Assembly (NCBI RefSeq): GCF_017744955.1
Contig: NZ_JAGIAG010000011.1
Span: forward strand, 1 to 64,000
Direction: 5' to 3'
Length of the DNA: 64,000 nucleotides
Origin: Dokdonella sp.
GTDB taxonomy: Bacteria; Pseudomonadota; Gammaproteobacteria; Xanthomonadales; Rhodanobacteraceae
Shown here piece after piece: positions 51,646-59,089 of this stretch (position 1 is the stretch's first letter; each line of letters opens with the position of its first letter). The position numbers and the translations under genes were made by a program. The notes under the pieces are model-generated. The model made no database searches. It was not told the DNA's origin and worked only from the letters and a program-made list of their open reading frames with translations.

Positions 51646-53592
51646 TTAACCGCCCCGGGTCGTGCCGGAATAAGGCGACTGCACGACCTGCTTGAGGTTG
51701 TCCATGACTTGAATGTTGAGCTTCACCGAGCCGTTGCAGATGCGCGAGCCGAGCGACCGATCGCACGTGGCTTCCGTTTCGGCGGTACGGCTGTCGTTCT
51801 GCGGCGCCAGCGCGTCGATGCCCGATTCGTTCGGACGACGGCACAGGCGCGAACCCGTGCGGCGCTCGCAACCGGCGTCGGCGGTTTCGCCCTCGCTCCG
51901 CGGCGAAGCGAACACGAAGGTCTGCGCATAGCGCTTCTTGCCCGACTGGGCGAACGTACCCGGCTGGAACCGCCACTGCTTCAATGCGCGCTCGGCCGCG
52001 CGAGCGAACGCGATCGGCTGGTCGGAAGCGACGCGCACGTCGCGCACGCTACCGTCGGAGGAGATCGAGAACTCGAGCTTGACCCGCTCGGCCCGACTCG
52101 ACGGGGAGGACTCCGGATATTCCGGCGAGACCGTGTGGATCGCCAACGGCGCCGACTTCTTCTCCTTCTCCACCGGCGCAGGAGCGACCGGCGCCGAAGC
52201 GATCTGGGTCGACACGTCGGCGACCGCCAGTGCCGCGGGGGCCGCGTCCGGCTGCGTCGGAGCAGGCGCATCGGCGGCAGCCGCCATCGTCGCGGTCGGA
52301 GCCGTGGCGATCGCCGCGTCTTCCTTCACGGCGTTCTGTGACGGCGTCGGCAATGCGGCTTCGGCCTGCGGCGACGTCGCGGCAATGCGCGGCTCTTCGA
52401 GCTTCGCCGGCGGCGGAGCGTCGATCCGCGACGCTTCGCCCGGATGGTGCTGCGGTGGATCGCTGTCGCGCACCGGCAGGAGCAGACGTGGGCGAACTGG
52501 CTGGGCCGCAAACCTCGTCGGAACCAGCTCGGCCAGCACCGGACGCTCCAGCAGCAATTCGAATCCGGCGACCTGCACCGGCTCGCGCTGCTCGACCCGC
52601 ATCGCCACCAGGAAGGCGATCGCCGCGCCGGCAATCGCGAACAGCCACGGCCAGCGTCCCGAGCGCTTCATCGTGCCGCGCTGGCCGCCGAGGATGCGGC
52701 GCACGCGATCGAGCAGAACGCCGCCGGTCGCCGCCAGCGCCAGCTGGGCCGGCGGTTGGCGAAGCTCCTCCAGTGCAGCCAGCGTGCGCGCGTATTCGCG
52801 CGGATCGCTGGAGGTCTTGTGCAATACCAGGGTGTCGCAGCAGATCTCACGCTCGTTGCGGACCTCGCGCGAAATCCAGTGCACGACCGGGTGATAGAAA
52901 AGCAGCGTCTCGACCATCGCCTGCACGAGATTGACGACGTGGTCGTAACGGCGCAGATGGCCGAGTTCGTGAGCGAGAATCAGTTCGATTTGCTGGCGCG
53001 GAAAACCCAGCACGACCGCGGTCGGCAGCAGGATCACCGGCTTGAACCAGCCGATCAGGATCGGCGTGTCGATGTGGTCGGAAACCAGCACCTTGATCCG
53101 GCGCATGAATTCGAAGCGCCCGGCCAAGGCGAGCAGCGCCGCTTCCAGTTCGGGATTGGACTGCGACCACTTGCGCGCGATCTGCACCAGCGAACGCCAC
53201 TGGTACCAGGACCGGTACGCCATCAGCAGCACCCCGGCCACCCATAGGCAGACGATCCATTGCAGTGCAATGTCCATCATCGACAACGCAGTGGAGTGCG
53301 TCGCCGCAGCAGCGACCGTGACGGTCGACATCGCCTCCGCCGCGCCCGGCAACACCGCTTCCGACTGCATTTCCGGACGCAGCATCGCGAACAGCGTGAT
53401 CAGCGGGAAGGCCAGCAGAAGCGCCAGTGCGGCCAGGCCGTTGGCATACCGCGCATTGCAATGGCTGGCGGGAATCAGCGAACGCAGGCCCGCGAATACG
53501 ACACCGACCAGAGCGCCCTGCCAGATGAAGTGCAGCAGGGTCCATCCCAGCGCCTGCATCCATGGCAGCTGCGCCATCTGCGACAAGGTCAT
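51646..53592 (-). CDS. BlaR1-like M56 membrane metallopeptidase fused to a TonB C-terminal domain
   Basis: 648 residues. Four membrane helices (about 15-35, 50-70, 105-125, and 310-330) frame an M56 peptidase domain with zinc motif HELGH (208-212) and the substrate-helix region NEREICCDTLV. A 150-residue Pro/Ala-rich periplasmic linker is followed by a TonB_C-like domain (about 490-560: VSPEYPESSPSSRAERVKLEFSIS, split here, ALKQWRFQPG) and a Cys-containing tail. It should sense an envelope signal and cleave the repressor encoded by the overlapping upstream BlaI gene (ATGA junction). No beta-lactam-binding domain is visible, unlike true BlaR1. Confidence 0.9.
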   Translation of the reverse strand: MTLSQMAQLPWMQALGWTLLHFIWQGALVGVVFAGLRSLIPASHCNARYANGLAALALLLAFPLITLFAMLRPEMQSEAVLPGAAEAMSTVTVAAAATHSTALSMMDIALQWIVCLWVAGVLLMAYRSWYQWRSLVQIARKWSQSNPELEAALLALAGRFEFMRRIKVLVSDHIDTPILIGWFKPVILLPTAVVLGFPRQQIELILAHELGHLRRYDHVVNLVQAMVETLLFYHPVVHWISREVRNEREICCDTLVLHKTSSDPREYARTLAALEELRQPPAQLALAATGGVLLDRVRRILGGQRGTMKRSGRWPWLFAIAGAAIAFLVAMRVEQREPVQVAGFELLLERPVLAELVPTRFAAQPVRPRLLLPVRDSDPPQHHPGEASRIDAPPPAKLEEPRIAATSPQAEAALPTPSQNAVKEDAAIATAPTATMAAAADAPAPTQPDAAPAALAVADVSTQIASAPVAPAPVEKEKKSAPLAIHTVSPEYPESSPSSRAERVKLEFSISSDGSVRDVRVASDQPIAFARAAERALKQWRFQPGTFAQSGKKRYAQTFVFASPRSEGETADAGCERRTGSRLCRRPNESGIDALAPQNDSRTAETEATCDRSLGSRICNGSVKLNIQVMDNLKQVVQSPYSGTTRGG

Positions 53593-53993
53593 GATTTGCC
53601 TCCATCCAGCCGGTCGAGCAAGGCGCGGATCTCGTCCAGTTCCTCGCGTGTCGCGCGTGGCCGGCCGCCGAGCGCCTGCAGAACCAGTTGCGAAGGCGAA
53701 CCGTCGAACACGCGCTGCACCATGTCGGTCAGGAAGCGCTTCTGCGTACGCTCCTTGTTCACCGCCGGTCGGTAGACGTGGGCGCGCTGCGAATCGTCGC
53801 GCTCCACCAGGCCCTTCGCGTGCATGATCTGCAGCAGCTTCAAAGCCGTCGTGTAGCCGCCGCCGTCGTCGCGATACAGCTCCTGGTAGACGTCGCGTAC
53901 CGTCCCTTCGCCGTTTTCCCAGAGGACGTTCAAGATCGCCAACTCGGCTTCGGTCGGCTTGGGAACTTCGATCGGCTTGCGCGGTGGAGTCAT
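53589..53993 (-). CDS. BlaI/MecI-family transcriptional repressor
   Basis: 134 residues: winged helix (PTEAELAILNVLWENGEGTVRDVYQEL, quoted as PTEAELAILNVLW and TVRDVYQEL) with wing GLVERDDSQRAHVYRP and a C-terminal dimerisation helix. Family members repress their own operon and are inactivated by cleavage by an M56 partner; the next gene encodes that partner with a 4-base overlap. Targets besides itself are unknown; the three small secreted genes just upstream on the same strand are candidates. No beta-lactamase gene is nearby. Confidence 0.95.
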   Translation of the reverse strand: MTPPRKPIEVPKPTEAELAILNVLWENGEGTVRDVYQELYRDDGGGYTTALKLLQIMHAKGLVERDDSQRAHVYRPAVNKERTQKRFLTDMVQRVFDGSPSQLVLQALGGRPRATREELDEIRALLDRLDGGKS

Positions 53994-54054
53994 CGGAAAG
54001 GTCTCCCTTGGCGGCGGCGATGGGGTGGGTTGCAGATGGTAACCCAGAGCGGAC

Positions 54055-54549
54055 CTATCTCTGCTTCAAATCCGGAACCGGCTGCTGGCGGGTCAGCCGG
54101 TCCATTCCTTCCTGGCTCTTCTGACGGGTGCGCTCGCGCTCGCTGGCGGTCATGCAGTTCTTGTACTTGAAATTCGAGCCCGAGCGCCGTTCATACGTAC
54201 AGACCAGCCGGTCGCCGTCGTTGCGGGTCAGGATCGCGTTCACTCGCTCCTGGGCATTGGCCAGTTCGACCTGCTCGCCGTCGCTGAGCGCGCTGGCCGA
54301 GCCTTTTCGCTCGAGCAAGGCGCCGATTTTGTCGAGTTCGGATTCCACCACGCGGCGATCCGAGGCGCTGATGCCGGCATAAGGTCCAGACGGGCGCATT
54401 CCTTCGCGCACCTTGGTCGCCTGCTCGGCGAAAGCGGCCGGTGTATCGGCCTTGAAGGTCCAGGCCGCCTCGCCGCGTTTCGCAACCGCTGTGCTTGCGA
54501 ACCCGCATGCAATGAGCGCCACCGCGAGCCCAAGCGATTTCATCGTCAT
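54055..54549 (-). CDS. Small secreted protein, tandem paralog family (copy C)
   Basis: 164 residues. Signal peptide about 1-23 (STAVA|KRG). The mature part is helical and charged, with FKADTPAAFAEQATKVREGM, GISASDRRVVESELDKIGALL, ALSDGEQVELANAQERVNAIL and TRNDGDRLVCTYERRSGSNF. Two Cys (RLVC and KNCMTASERER) are conserved across the three copies and could form a disulfide. The tail is RTRQKSQEGMDRLTRQ. Unrecognised family. ATG 54549 has AGG nearby; an ATG six bases later is an alternative start. Confidence 0.78.
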   Translation of the reverse strand: MTMKSLGLAVALIACGFASTAVAKRGEAAWTFKADTPAAFAEQATKVREGMRPSGPYAGISASDRRVVESELDKIGALLERKGSASALSDGEQVELANAQERVNAILTRNDGDRLVCTYERRSGSNFKYKNCMTASERERTRQKSQEGMDRLTRQQPVPDLKQR

Positions 54550-54698
54550 GTCGACCTATCCTCGTGGATTACGGGCTGGATCCGCCGATCCAACCGGCTC
54601 AATCGCTCGACGATTCGAGTCGGCTCGCTCGACGAGACCTTCGGAAAGCACGGCCGGCGGCAGCCGGCCTCGTCGCCCGCGACGACGATCCAGGCGCG

Positions 54699-55193
54699 TC
54701 AGTTGCCCATCGCCTGGCTGCCGCCGCCCTTCATCAGCTGGTTCTGATAGCCGTCCTGGCTCTTGCGGCGCACGCTTTCACGCTGGCTCGCCGTCATGCA
54801 GGTCTTGTACTTGAAGTTCGAACCGGAACGGCGCTCGTACGTGCAGACCAGGCGGTCGCCGTCGTTGCGGGTCAGGATCGCATTCACGCGCTCCTGGGCA
54901 TTGGCCAGTTCCACCTGCTCGCCGTCGTTGAGCGCATTGGCCGACCCCTTGCTCTTGAGCAACGCGCCGATCTTCTCCAGGTCGGCTTCCACCGCTTTGC
55001 GGTCCGCCGCGCTGATGTCGCCGTACTGCCCCGACTCCTGCATGTCCTCGCGGACCTGCGCGGCCTGCTCCTCGAATGCCGCCGGCGTATCCGCCTTGAC
55101 GGCCCACGACGTCTCGCCGCGTTTCGCGACCGCCGGCCCAGCAAAACCGCAGGCGACCAGCGCCAGAACGAGCCCGAACGACTTCACCGACAT
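54699..55193 (-). CDS. Small secreted protein, tandem paralog family (copy B)
   Basis: 164 residues, clearly paralogous to copy C: VKADTPAAFEEQAAQVREDM, GDISAADRKAVEADLEKIGALLK, ALNDGEQVELANAQERVNAIL, TRNDGDRLVCTYERRSGSNF and KTCMTASQRESVRRKSQ. Signal peptide about 1-23 (GPAVA|KRG). GAGG is 6-7 bases upstream of the ATG. The middle 60 residues are nearly identical to copy C, so the duplication is recent or under gene conversion. A GGCCGGC hairpin lies 30-47 bases downstream. Function unknown. Confidence 0.8.
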   Translation of the reverse strand: MSVKSFGLVLALVACGFAGPAVAKRGETSWAVKADTPAAFEEQAAQVREDMQESGQYGDISAADRKAVEADLEKIGALLKSKGSANALNDGEQVELANAQERVNAILTRNDGDRLVCTYERRSGSNFKYKTCMTASQRESVRRKSQDGYQNQLMKGGGSQAMGN

Positions 55194-55224
55194 ACCATCC
55201 TCACTGAATTCAAATAGACCACTG

Positions 55225-55254
55225 AAAACGGGGCGTTCGATCGAACCGGCCCCG
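55225..55254 (-). terminator. Rho-independent terminator of small secreted gene copy A
   Basis: On the minus strand CGGGGC (55254-55249) and GCCCCG (55234-55229) close around the 12-base palindrome GTTCGATCGAAC, followed by TTTT. It begins 14 bases after the stop at 55268. Confidence 0.7.
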
Positions 55255-55267
55255 CCGACCTTTCCCG

Positions 55268-55741
55268 CTAGTCCCCATGCACCGACTGGCTGCGCTTCTT
55301 CATTTCCGTGAAGTAGCGATCCTTGCTGCGCCGCTGCCGCTCGATCTCGCCGTAGGTGCGACAGGTCTTCACCGGGACCAGCGCGCCGATCGGCGCTTTC
55401 TTCTCGCAGACCAGGCGCTGGCTGTCCGAACCGGTCAGCACGCCGTTCAACTTTTCCTGCAGGTTGAACAGCTGCAACCGTTCGGGCTCCCGCATCGCGG
55501 CGACCGAACCGTCCTTCTCCAACATGCCCTGCATGTCGTGGAACAACGCTTCGACCTGCTGGCGCTTTTCCGGCTCGATGAACTCGTACCGCCCTCCGGC
55601 CGCCATTTCACCTTCGACCGAAGCCTTCGTTTCGGCCAGCTTCTGCGGCGTGTCCGCATTGACGACCGCCTCCGGCGATTCCGCCAGCGCCGAACCGGCG
55701 CAGGCCAGCGACAGGAGCAGCGTCAGCGAGCGGAGTTTCAT
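55268..55741 (-). CDS. Small secreted protein, tandem paralog family (divergent copy A)
   Basis: 157 residues from ATG 55741. Signal peptide about 1-20 (GSALA|ESP). Shares the family pattern with copies B and C but is diverged: VNADTPQKLAETKASVEGEM, GGRYEFIEPEKRQQVEALF, REPERLQLFNLQEKLNGVL and TGSDSQRLVCEKKAPIG, then VKTCRTYGEIERQRRS. The two Cys and the RLVC string are kept. It has its own good promoter and terminator. A longer in-frame start at 55807 would run through that promoter and is rejected. Confidence 0.78.
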   Translation of the reverse strand: MKLRSLTLLLSLACAGSALAESPEAVVNADTPQKLAETKASVEGEMAAGGRYEFIEPEKRQQVEALFHDMQGMLEKDGSVAAMREPERLQLFNLQEKLNGVLTGSDSQRLVCEKKAPIGALVPVKTCRTYGEIERQRRSKDRYFTEMKKRSQSVHGD

Positions 55742-55772
55742 GACATTCCATCGTACGACCAGCCTCGTATGC

Positions 55773-55801
55773 ATGCTATGCCTCCCTTGAAAAGGTGTCA
55801 A
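55773..55801 (-). promoter_or_regulatory. Sigma-70 promoter of small secreted gene copy A
   Basis: On the minus strand a perfect TTGACA (55801-55796), a 17-base spacer and TAGCAT (55778-55773) stand 32 bases before the start codon. A palindromic ATGCAT/GCATGC patch overlaps the -10 box. Confidence 0.7.
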
Positions 55802-55829
55802 CGACATACTTCGTAGGATTGCAAGCCCT

Positions 55830-56735
55830 TTACTTCCGGCTCTTCAAAACGGGCTTCTTTTGTTGTAGGGCGCGCTCCAGGCTCTTGACGATCTTGGCCG
55901 CGACGTCGACTCCCGAAGCGCCCTCGATGCCTTCCAGCCCCGGCGAGGAATTGACCTCGACCACCAGCGGGCCACGGCTCGATCTCAGCAAATCGACGCC
56001 GGCGATTCCCAGTCCCAGAAGTCGTGCCGCGCGCACGGCGGTGGTCGCTTCGATCTCGCTCAGTTCCACCGCGCTCGCCTTGGCGCCGCGGTGCAGGTTG
56101 GCGCGGAACTCGCCGTCCGGCGCCTGCCGCTGCATCGCGGCGATGACCTTGCCGCCGACCACGAAGCAGCGCAGGTCGGCGCCCTTCGCCTCGCGGATGA
56201 ACTCCTGCACGAGGAAGTTCGCGTAGAGGCCGCGGAAGGCCTCGATCATGCCCTGCGCGGCGGAGCGCTTCTCGGCCAGCAGCACGCCCTGCCCCTGCGC
56301 ACCTTCGTTGAGCTTGATCACGTGCGGCGGGTCGCCGAGCATCGCGAGCAGGTCGGCGGTGTCGTCCGGGTTGTCGCCGAACACCGTGGTCGGCAGATCG
56401 ATGCCTTCGCGAGCGATCAACTGCAGCGTGCGCAGCTTGTCGCGCGCGCGCAGGATCGCGTCGGAGCCGTTCGGCGTATACACGCCCATCATCTCGAACT
56501 GGCGCACGACGGCGGTGCCGTAGAACGTGATCGACGAGCCGATGCGCGGAATGACCGCGTCGACGCCGCGCAGCACGCGGCCCTTGTAGTGCATCTCGAA
56601 CTTGCCGGCGGCGATGCGCATGTAGCAGCGCAGCGGGTCGAGCACGCGCGCGCTGTGTCCGCGCGCGCGTGCGGCCTCGACCAGGCGTATCGTCGAGTAC
56701 AGACGCGCGTTGCGCGACAGGATGGCGATCTTCAT
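55830..56735 (-). CDS. rimK: Ribosomal protein S6 glutamate ligase (RimK), ATP-grasp
   Basis: 301 residues, the standard RimK length. It has an N-terminal preATP-grasp domain (AILSRNARLYSTIRLVEAARARGH, quoted by its ends AILSRNARLYST and EAARARGH) and the ATP-grasp core KLNEGAQGQGVLLAEK, FVQEFIREAKGADLRCFVVGG-type sequence and VDLLRSSRGPLVVEVNSSPGL with the Mg-binding Glu/Asn. It adds glutamates to the C-terminus of ribosomal protein S6. It starts 10 bases after the rimB-like protease gene, as in the rimBK operons of pseudomonads. Confidence 0.95.
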   Translation of the reverse strand: MKIAILSRNARLYSTIRLVEAARARGHSARVLDPLRCYMRIAAGKFEMHYKGRVLRGVDAVIPRIGSSITFYGTAVVRQFEMMGVYTPNGSDAILRARDKLRTLQLIAREGIDLPTTVFGDNPDDTADLLAMLGDPPHVIKLNEGAQGQGVLLAEKRSAAQGMIEAFRGLYANFLVQEFIREAKGADLRCFVVGGKVIAAMQRQAPDGEFRANLHRGAKASAVELSEIEATTAVRAARLLGLGIAGVDLLRSSRGPLVVEVNSSPGLEGIEGASGVDVAAKIVKSLERALQQKKPVLKSRK

Positions 56736-56745
56736 AGGGAATTCT

Positions 56746-57237
56746 TCAGATGGGAATTCGCCCGATCCGTGACGGTCGGGGACAGGAATAGGAAAGCGCC
56801 GGATCGACGGCGAAACGGCCGCCGAGCGCGCTGCGACCGAGCAGCAGCGGAAACAGCATCGCGCCGCGGTCTGTCAGATTTATTTCGGTGACGAAACGCC
56901 GGCCGGCGAGTTCGACGTCGGTTTCGATGAACCACCGCTCACCGCGATGCCCGCCGGAATCGGTCACCATGCGCCGGTCGCGCACCGGCGCCTCGCAGGC
57001 GACCAGACGACTGCCGCGGCGACGCGGGCGCACCGCGAAACGCACCTGCAGCACGCCGTCGCGATGGAACGTTTCCAAGGCCTCCACGTGCAGCGCCGAC
57101 GAGCGCGCGCCGGTATCCAGCTTGGCCTTGATCGAGGCGATACCGAGCGCCGGCAGCGCCAACCATTCGCGCCAACCGAGATTCGTGCAGGAAGCCGCCG
57201 AGGCAGGCGACAGCAAATGGGAGTCGTCGGAGGACAC
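56746..57237 (-). CDS. rimB: Retropepsin-like aspartic protease of the RimB type
   Basis: Up to 163 residues from GTG 57237; the true start may be a little further in, since homologs begin close to GWREWLALPALGI. The key motif is KAKLDTGARSSALHVE, the single retropepsin-like DTGA active-site strand of the 'ATP-dependent zinc protease'/RimB family; LLGRSALGGRFAVDP forms the flap end. In Pseudomonas, RimB works with RimK to trim and control S6 glutamylation, and here the genes are adjacent with a 10-base gap. No Shine-Dalgarno is seen at the GTG. Confidence 0.88.
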   Translation of the reverse strand: MSSDDSHLLSPASAASCTNLGWREWLALPALGIASIKAKLDTGARSSALHVEALETFHRDGVLQVRFAVRPRRRGSRLVACEAPVRDRRMVTDSGGHRGERWFIETDVELAGRRFVTEINLTDRGAMLFPLLLGRSALGGRFAVDPALSYSCPRPSRIGRIPI

Positions 57238-57503
57238 AGCTGCGCGCCAGGAGGGGGGATGAAGCGAACAGCTTTCGCCACTTAACTCTATGAAAAAACG
57301 AAAGTTTTATGGCTTCTGCCGCAGCTGTGTGCGGGATGATGGACCGGCCGCCCGGATCGGTCAAGCAGAGGCTCGAGGGCGGCGGGTCCAGCGGCGGCGC
57401 GATGAAAATCCTGGTGCTCGGAAATCCGCGCGGCGGGCACCCCGGCGCCGGCGGGTCGCACGCCGACGTCGGGGTACCTGCCTGCTTTGTTGCCTATGAC
57501 ATC

Positions 57504-57983
57504 TCAGGCCGCTTTCGACGACTCGATCTGCCGCGTTTCCCCGCGTGGGATCGCGAAGCCTTCGCCTTGGATTTCGATCTTGCGCGGCTTCAGCGCCTCC
57601 GGCACCTCGCGCCGGAGTTCGACGGTGAGCAGGCCGTTCCGAAGCGAGGCACTCGCCACCTTTACGTGGTCGGCCAGTTCGAAACGCCGCTCGAACTCGC
57701 GCTCGGCGATGCCCTTGTGGAGATAGACGCAATCTTGCGTGCCGCCCTTCTTGGCGCCCGACACGACGAGCAGGTTCGGACGGTCGGTCAACGTCAGCTC
57801 GTCCCGGTCGAAGCCGGCGACGGCCATGACGATGCGGTAGCTGTCCTCGCCCTGCCTGATGATGTCGTAGGGCGGCCAGTTGTCGAACGGTTGAACGCGG
57901 CTCGCGCTGTCCAGCGCGTCGAAGACGCGATCGAAGCCGATGCCGGTGCGAAACAGAGGCGAAAAGTCGAGTGTGGTCCTCAT
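57504..57983 (-). CDS. Small heat-shock protein, Hsp20/IbpA family
   Basis: 159 residues from ATG 57983; the N-terminus MRTTLDFSPLFRTGIGFDRVFD matches IbpA (quoted in part: DFSPLFRTGIGFDRVF). The alpha-crystallin domain covers about 40-130 with YRIVMAVAGFDRDELTLTD, KGIAEREFERRFELADHVKV and the conserved A-x-x-xNGLLTVEL (SLRNGLLTVEL). It is a cytosolic holdase that binds unfolding proteins until Hsp70/ClpB rescue them. AGGA lies 7 bases before the ATG and is predicted to be masked by an RNA thermometer. Further upstream is a possible sigma-32 promoter. Confidence 0.95.
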   Translation of the reverse strand: MRTTLDFSPLFRTGIGFDRVFDALDSASRVQPFDNWPPYDIIRQGEDSYRIVMAVAGFDRDELTLTDRPNLLVVSGAKKGGTQDCVYLHKGIAEREFERRFELADHVKVASASLRNGLLTVELRREVPEALKPRKIEIQGEGFAIPRGETRQIESSKAA

Positions 57984-57985
57984 AG

Positions 57986-58014
57986 CCATATCCTCGAAGA
58001 ACAAAGCAACATGG
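57986..58014 (-). promoter_or_regulatory. ROSE-like RNA thermometer over the hsp20 ribosome binding site
   Basis: In the minus-strand transcript CCAU (58014-58011) pairs with AUGG (57989-57986). Inside, GUU-G-CU (58010-58005) pairs with AGGAU (57994-57990) as G-U, U-A, U-G, bulged G, C-G, U-A. The loop is 10 bases. UUGCU opposite AGGA with an unpaired G is the diagnostic final hairpin of ROSE elements, which melt at heat-shock temperature. It precedes a Hsp20 gene, the usual ROSE target. Confidence 0.75.
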
Positions 58015-58077
58015 GCATGAAGAAGCGCCGATCGTCGACGCCCTCACGGCGGGCCCGAATGGCGCCCGCAGATCGCC

Positions 58078-58105
58078 ATCTGAGAACGCTCCGGAAGTTT
58101 TCAAG
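58078..58105 (-). promoter_or_regulatory. Possible sigma-32 promoter of hsp20
   Basis: CTTGAAA (58105-58099) is a perfect heat-shock -35 box. A 14-base spacer leads to CTCAGAT (58084-58078), a poor match to the CCCCATnT -10. The transcript would have a leader of about 85-90 bases ending in the thermometer hairpin. Confidence 0.4.
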
Positions 58106-58243
58106 GGCACGTTTTCTCGACCCCGCCACCGCGAGACGCTCCTTCCGGATTTTTCTTCGACAGGCCAAATTTTCGGGAACCCGAACGCATCGCCGCTGTC
58201 TTTCCGGACGCGTATCGTTGAGCTCTGAAGAGAGTGCTTCCTC

Positions 58244-58672
58244 ATGAACCCGACCGTCCGCTTTCAACCTCCCCAGTGGTGTCTCATGGCGACGATCCAG
58301 GTCGCCGAAGGCGCGCCGAACCTGGTCGACATTCTGGCCGACCTGAGTTTCGACTTCCGCTTGGATCCCGCTCCGGCGTCGCCGCCCGGATTCATCTGGT
58401 TCCAGCTGTTCGTCGATGCCCGCCGCGGCCAACGACGATGCGAGCTGACTGCGCATCGGCTGCTGTCGGCGCTCCAGCGCATCGCCGAGGGCGGCGACCT
58501 GCCCGGGTTCCGCGTGGTGGCCGGCGAGCGATGGCTGGAATACCCGGCGTCCGATGCACCGCGCGAAGGCGCATCCGCGCTTCGGTCCGCACCCGGCAAT
58601 GAACGGGGGAAAGCACGCGCACGTACCGACGGACACGCGGGACAGGAGAGCGAAGGTCGGCCGACGCGGTAG
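58244..58672 (+). CDS. Hypothetical protein, unknown
   Basis: 142 residues. The middle (about 15-100) looks like a real folded domain: VAEGAPNLVDILADLSFDFR, PPGFIWFQLFVDARRGQRRC, LTAHRLLSALQRIAEGG and GFRVVAGERWLEYP. The last 40 residues are low-complexity and charged and may be read-through of non-coding sequence. No good ribosome binding site; an internal ATG at codon 15 is an alternative start. It is divergent from hsp20 with 260 bases between the start codons. Confidence 0.45.
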   Translation: MNPTVRFQPPQWCLMATIQVAEGAPNLVDILADLSFDFRLDPAPASPPGFIWFQLFVDARRGQRRCELTAHRLLSALQRIAEGGDLPGFRVVAGERWLEYPASDAPREGASALRSAPGNERGKARARTDGHAGQESEGRPTR

Positions 58673-58782
58673 CGGTCTCGGCACCACCGGTGACCTGCTC
58701 CCGGAAACGCAGGCCTTCGGGCAGCGCTCCTCCACCGAGCGCGCGCGCCGATACGTTTCCGGATATGCGAATGGAAACGTAA

Positions 58783-58856
58783 TGGAGCGGGTGATGGGAA
58801 TCGAACCCACGTTCGCAGCTTGGGAAGCTGCTGTCTTACCATTAGACGACACCCGC
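58783..58856 (-). tRNA. tRNA-Gly (anticodon CCC)
   Basis: The minus strand folds as a cloverleaf: acceptor GCGGGTG / CACCCGC, D-arm GTC...GAC, anticodon arm GCAGC-TTCCCAA-GCTGC with anticodon CCC, and T-arm GTGGG-TTCGATT-CCCAT. Discriminator base U73, as expected for tRNA-Gly, and an encoded CCA end. It reads GGG codons. No other tRNA is adjacent. Confidence 0.97.
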
Positions 58857-59089
58857 GGACCGCGCAAAGCGTAGCCGCAGCCGCGGGCAGCGACAAGCCG
58901 CCGGGCAGCGCCTCTGAACCCGCGCTAAGCAGGCCTGCAAGGACTTGCAAAGGCCCCGTGGCGGAAAGTCGTCATTCAGCCGAATTGCGCTGATATTGTG
59001 CACAGCCTGTCAGCGCGGGCGGCTGATGCGTTAAGGGGAAAGCGAATCCCACCGCAACCGCGTCTGGCGTAGGCTCCAGGAGAGCATTC

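Noticed and set aside
57290..57499. Small plus-strand frame between rimB and hsp20
   Set aside because: Arg-rich product, no ribosome binding site; the region is better read as upstream sequence of rimB and the hsp20 3' flank.
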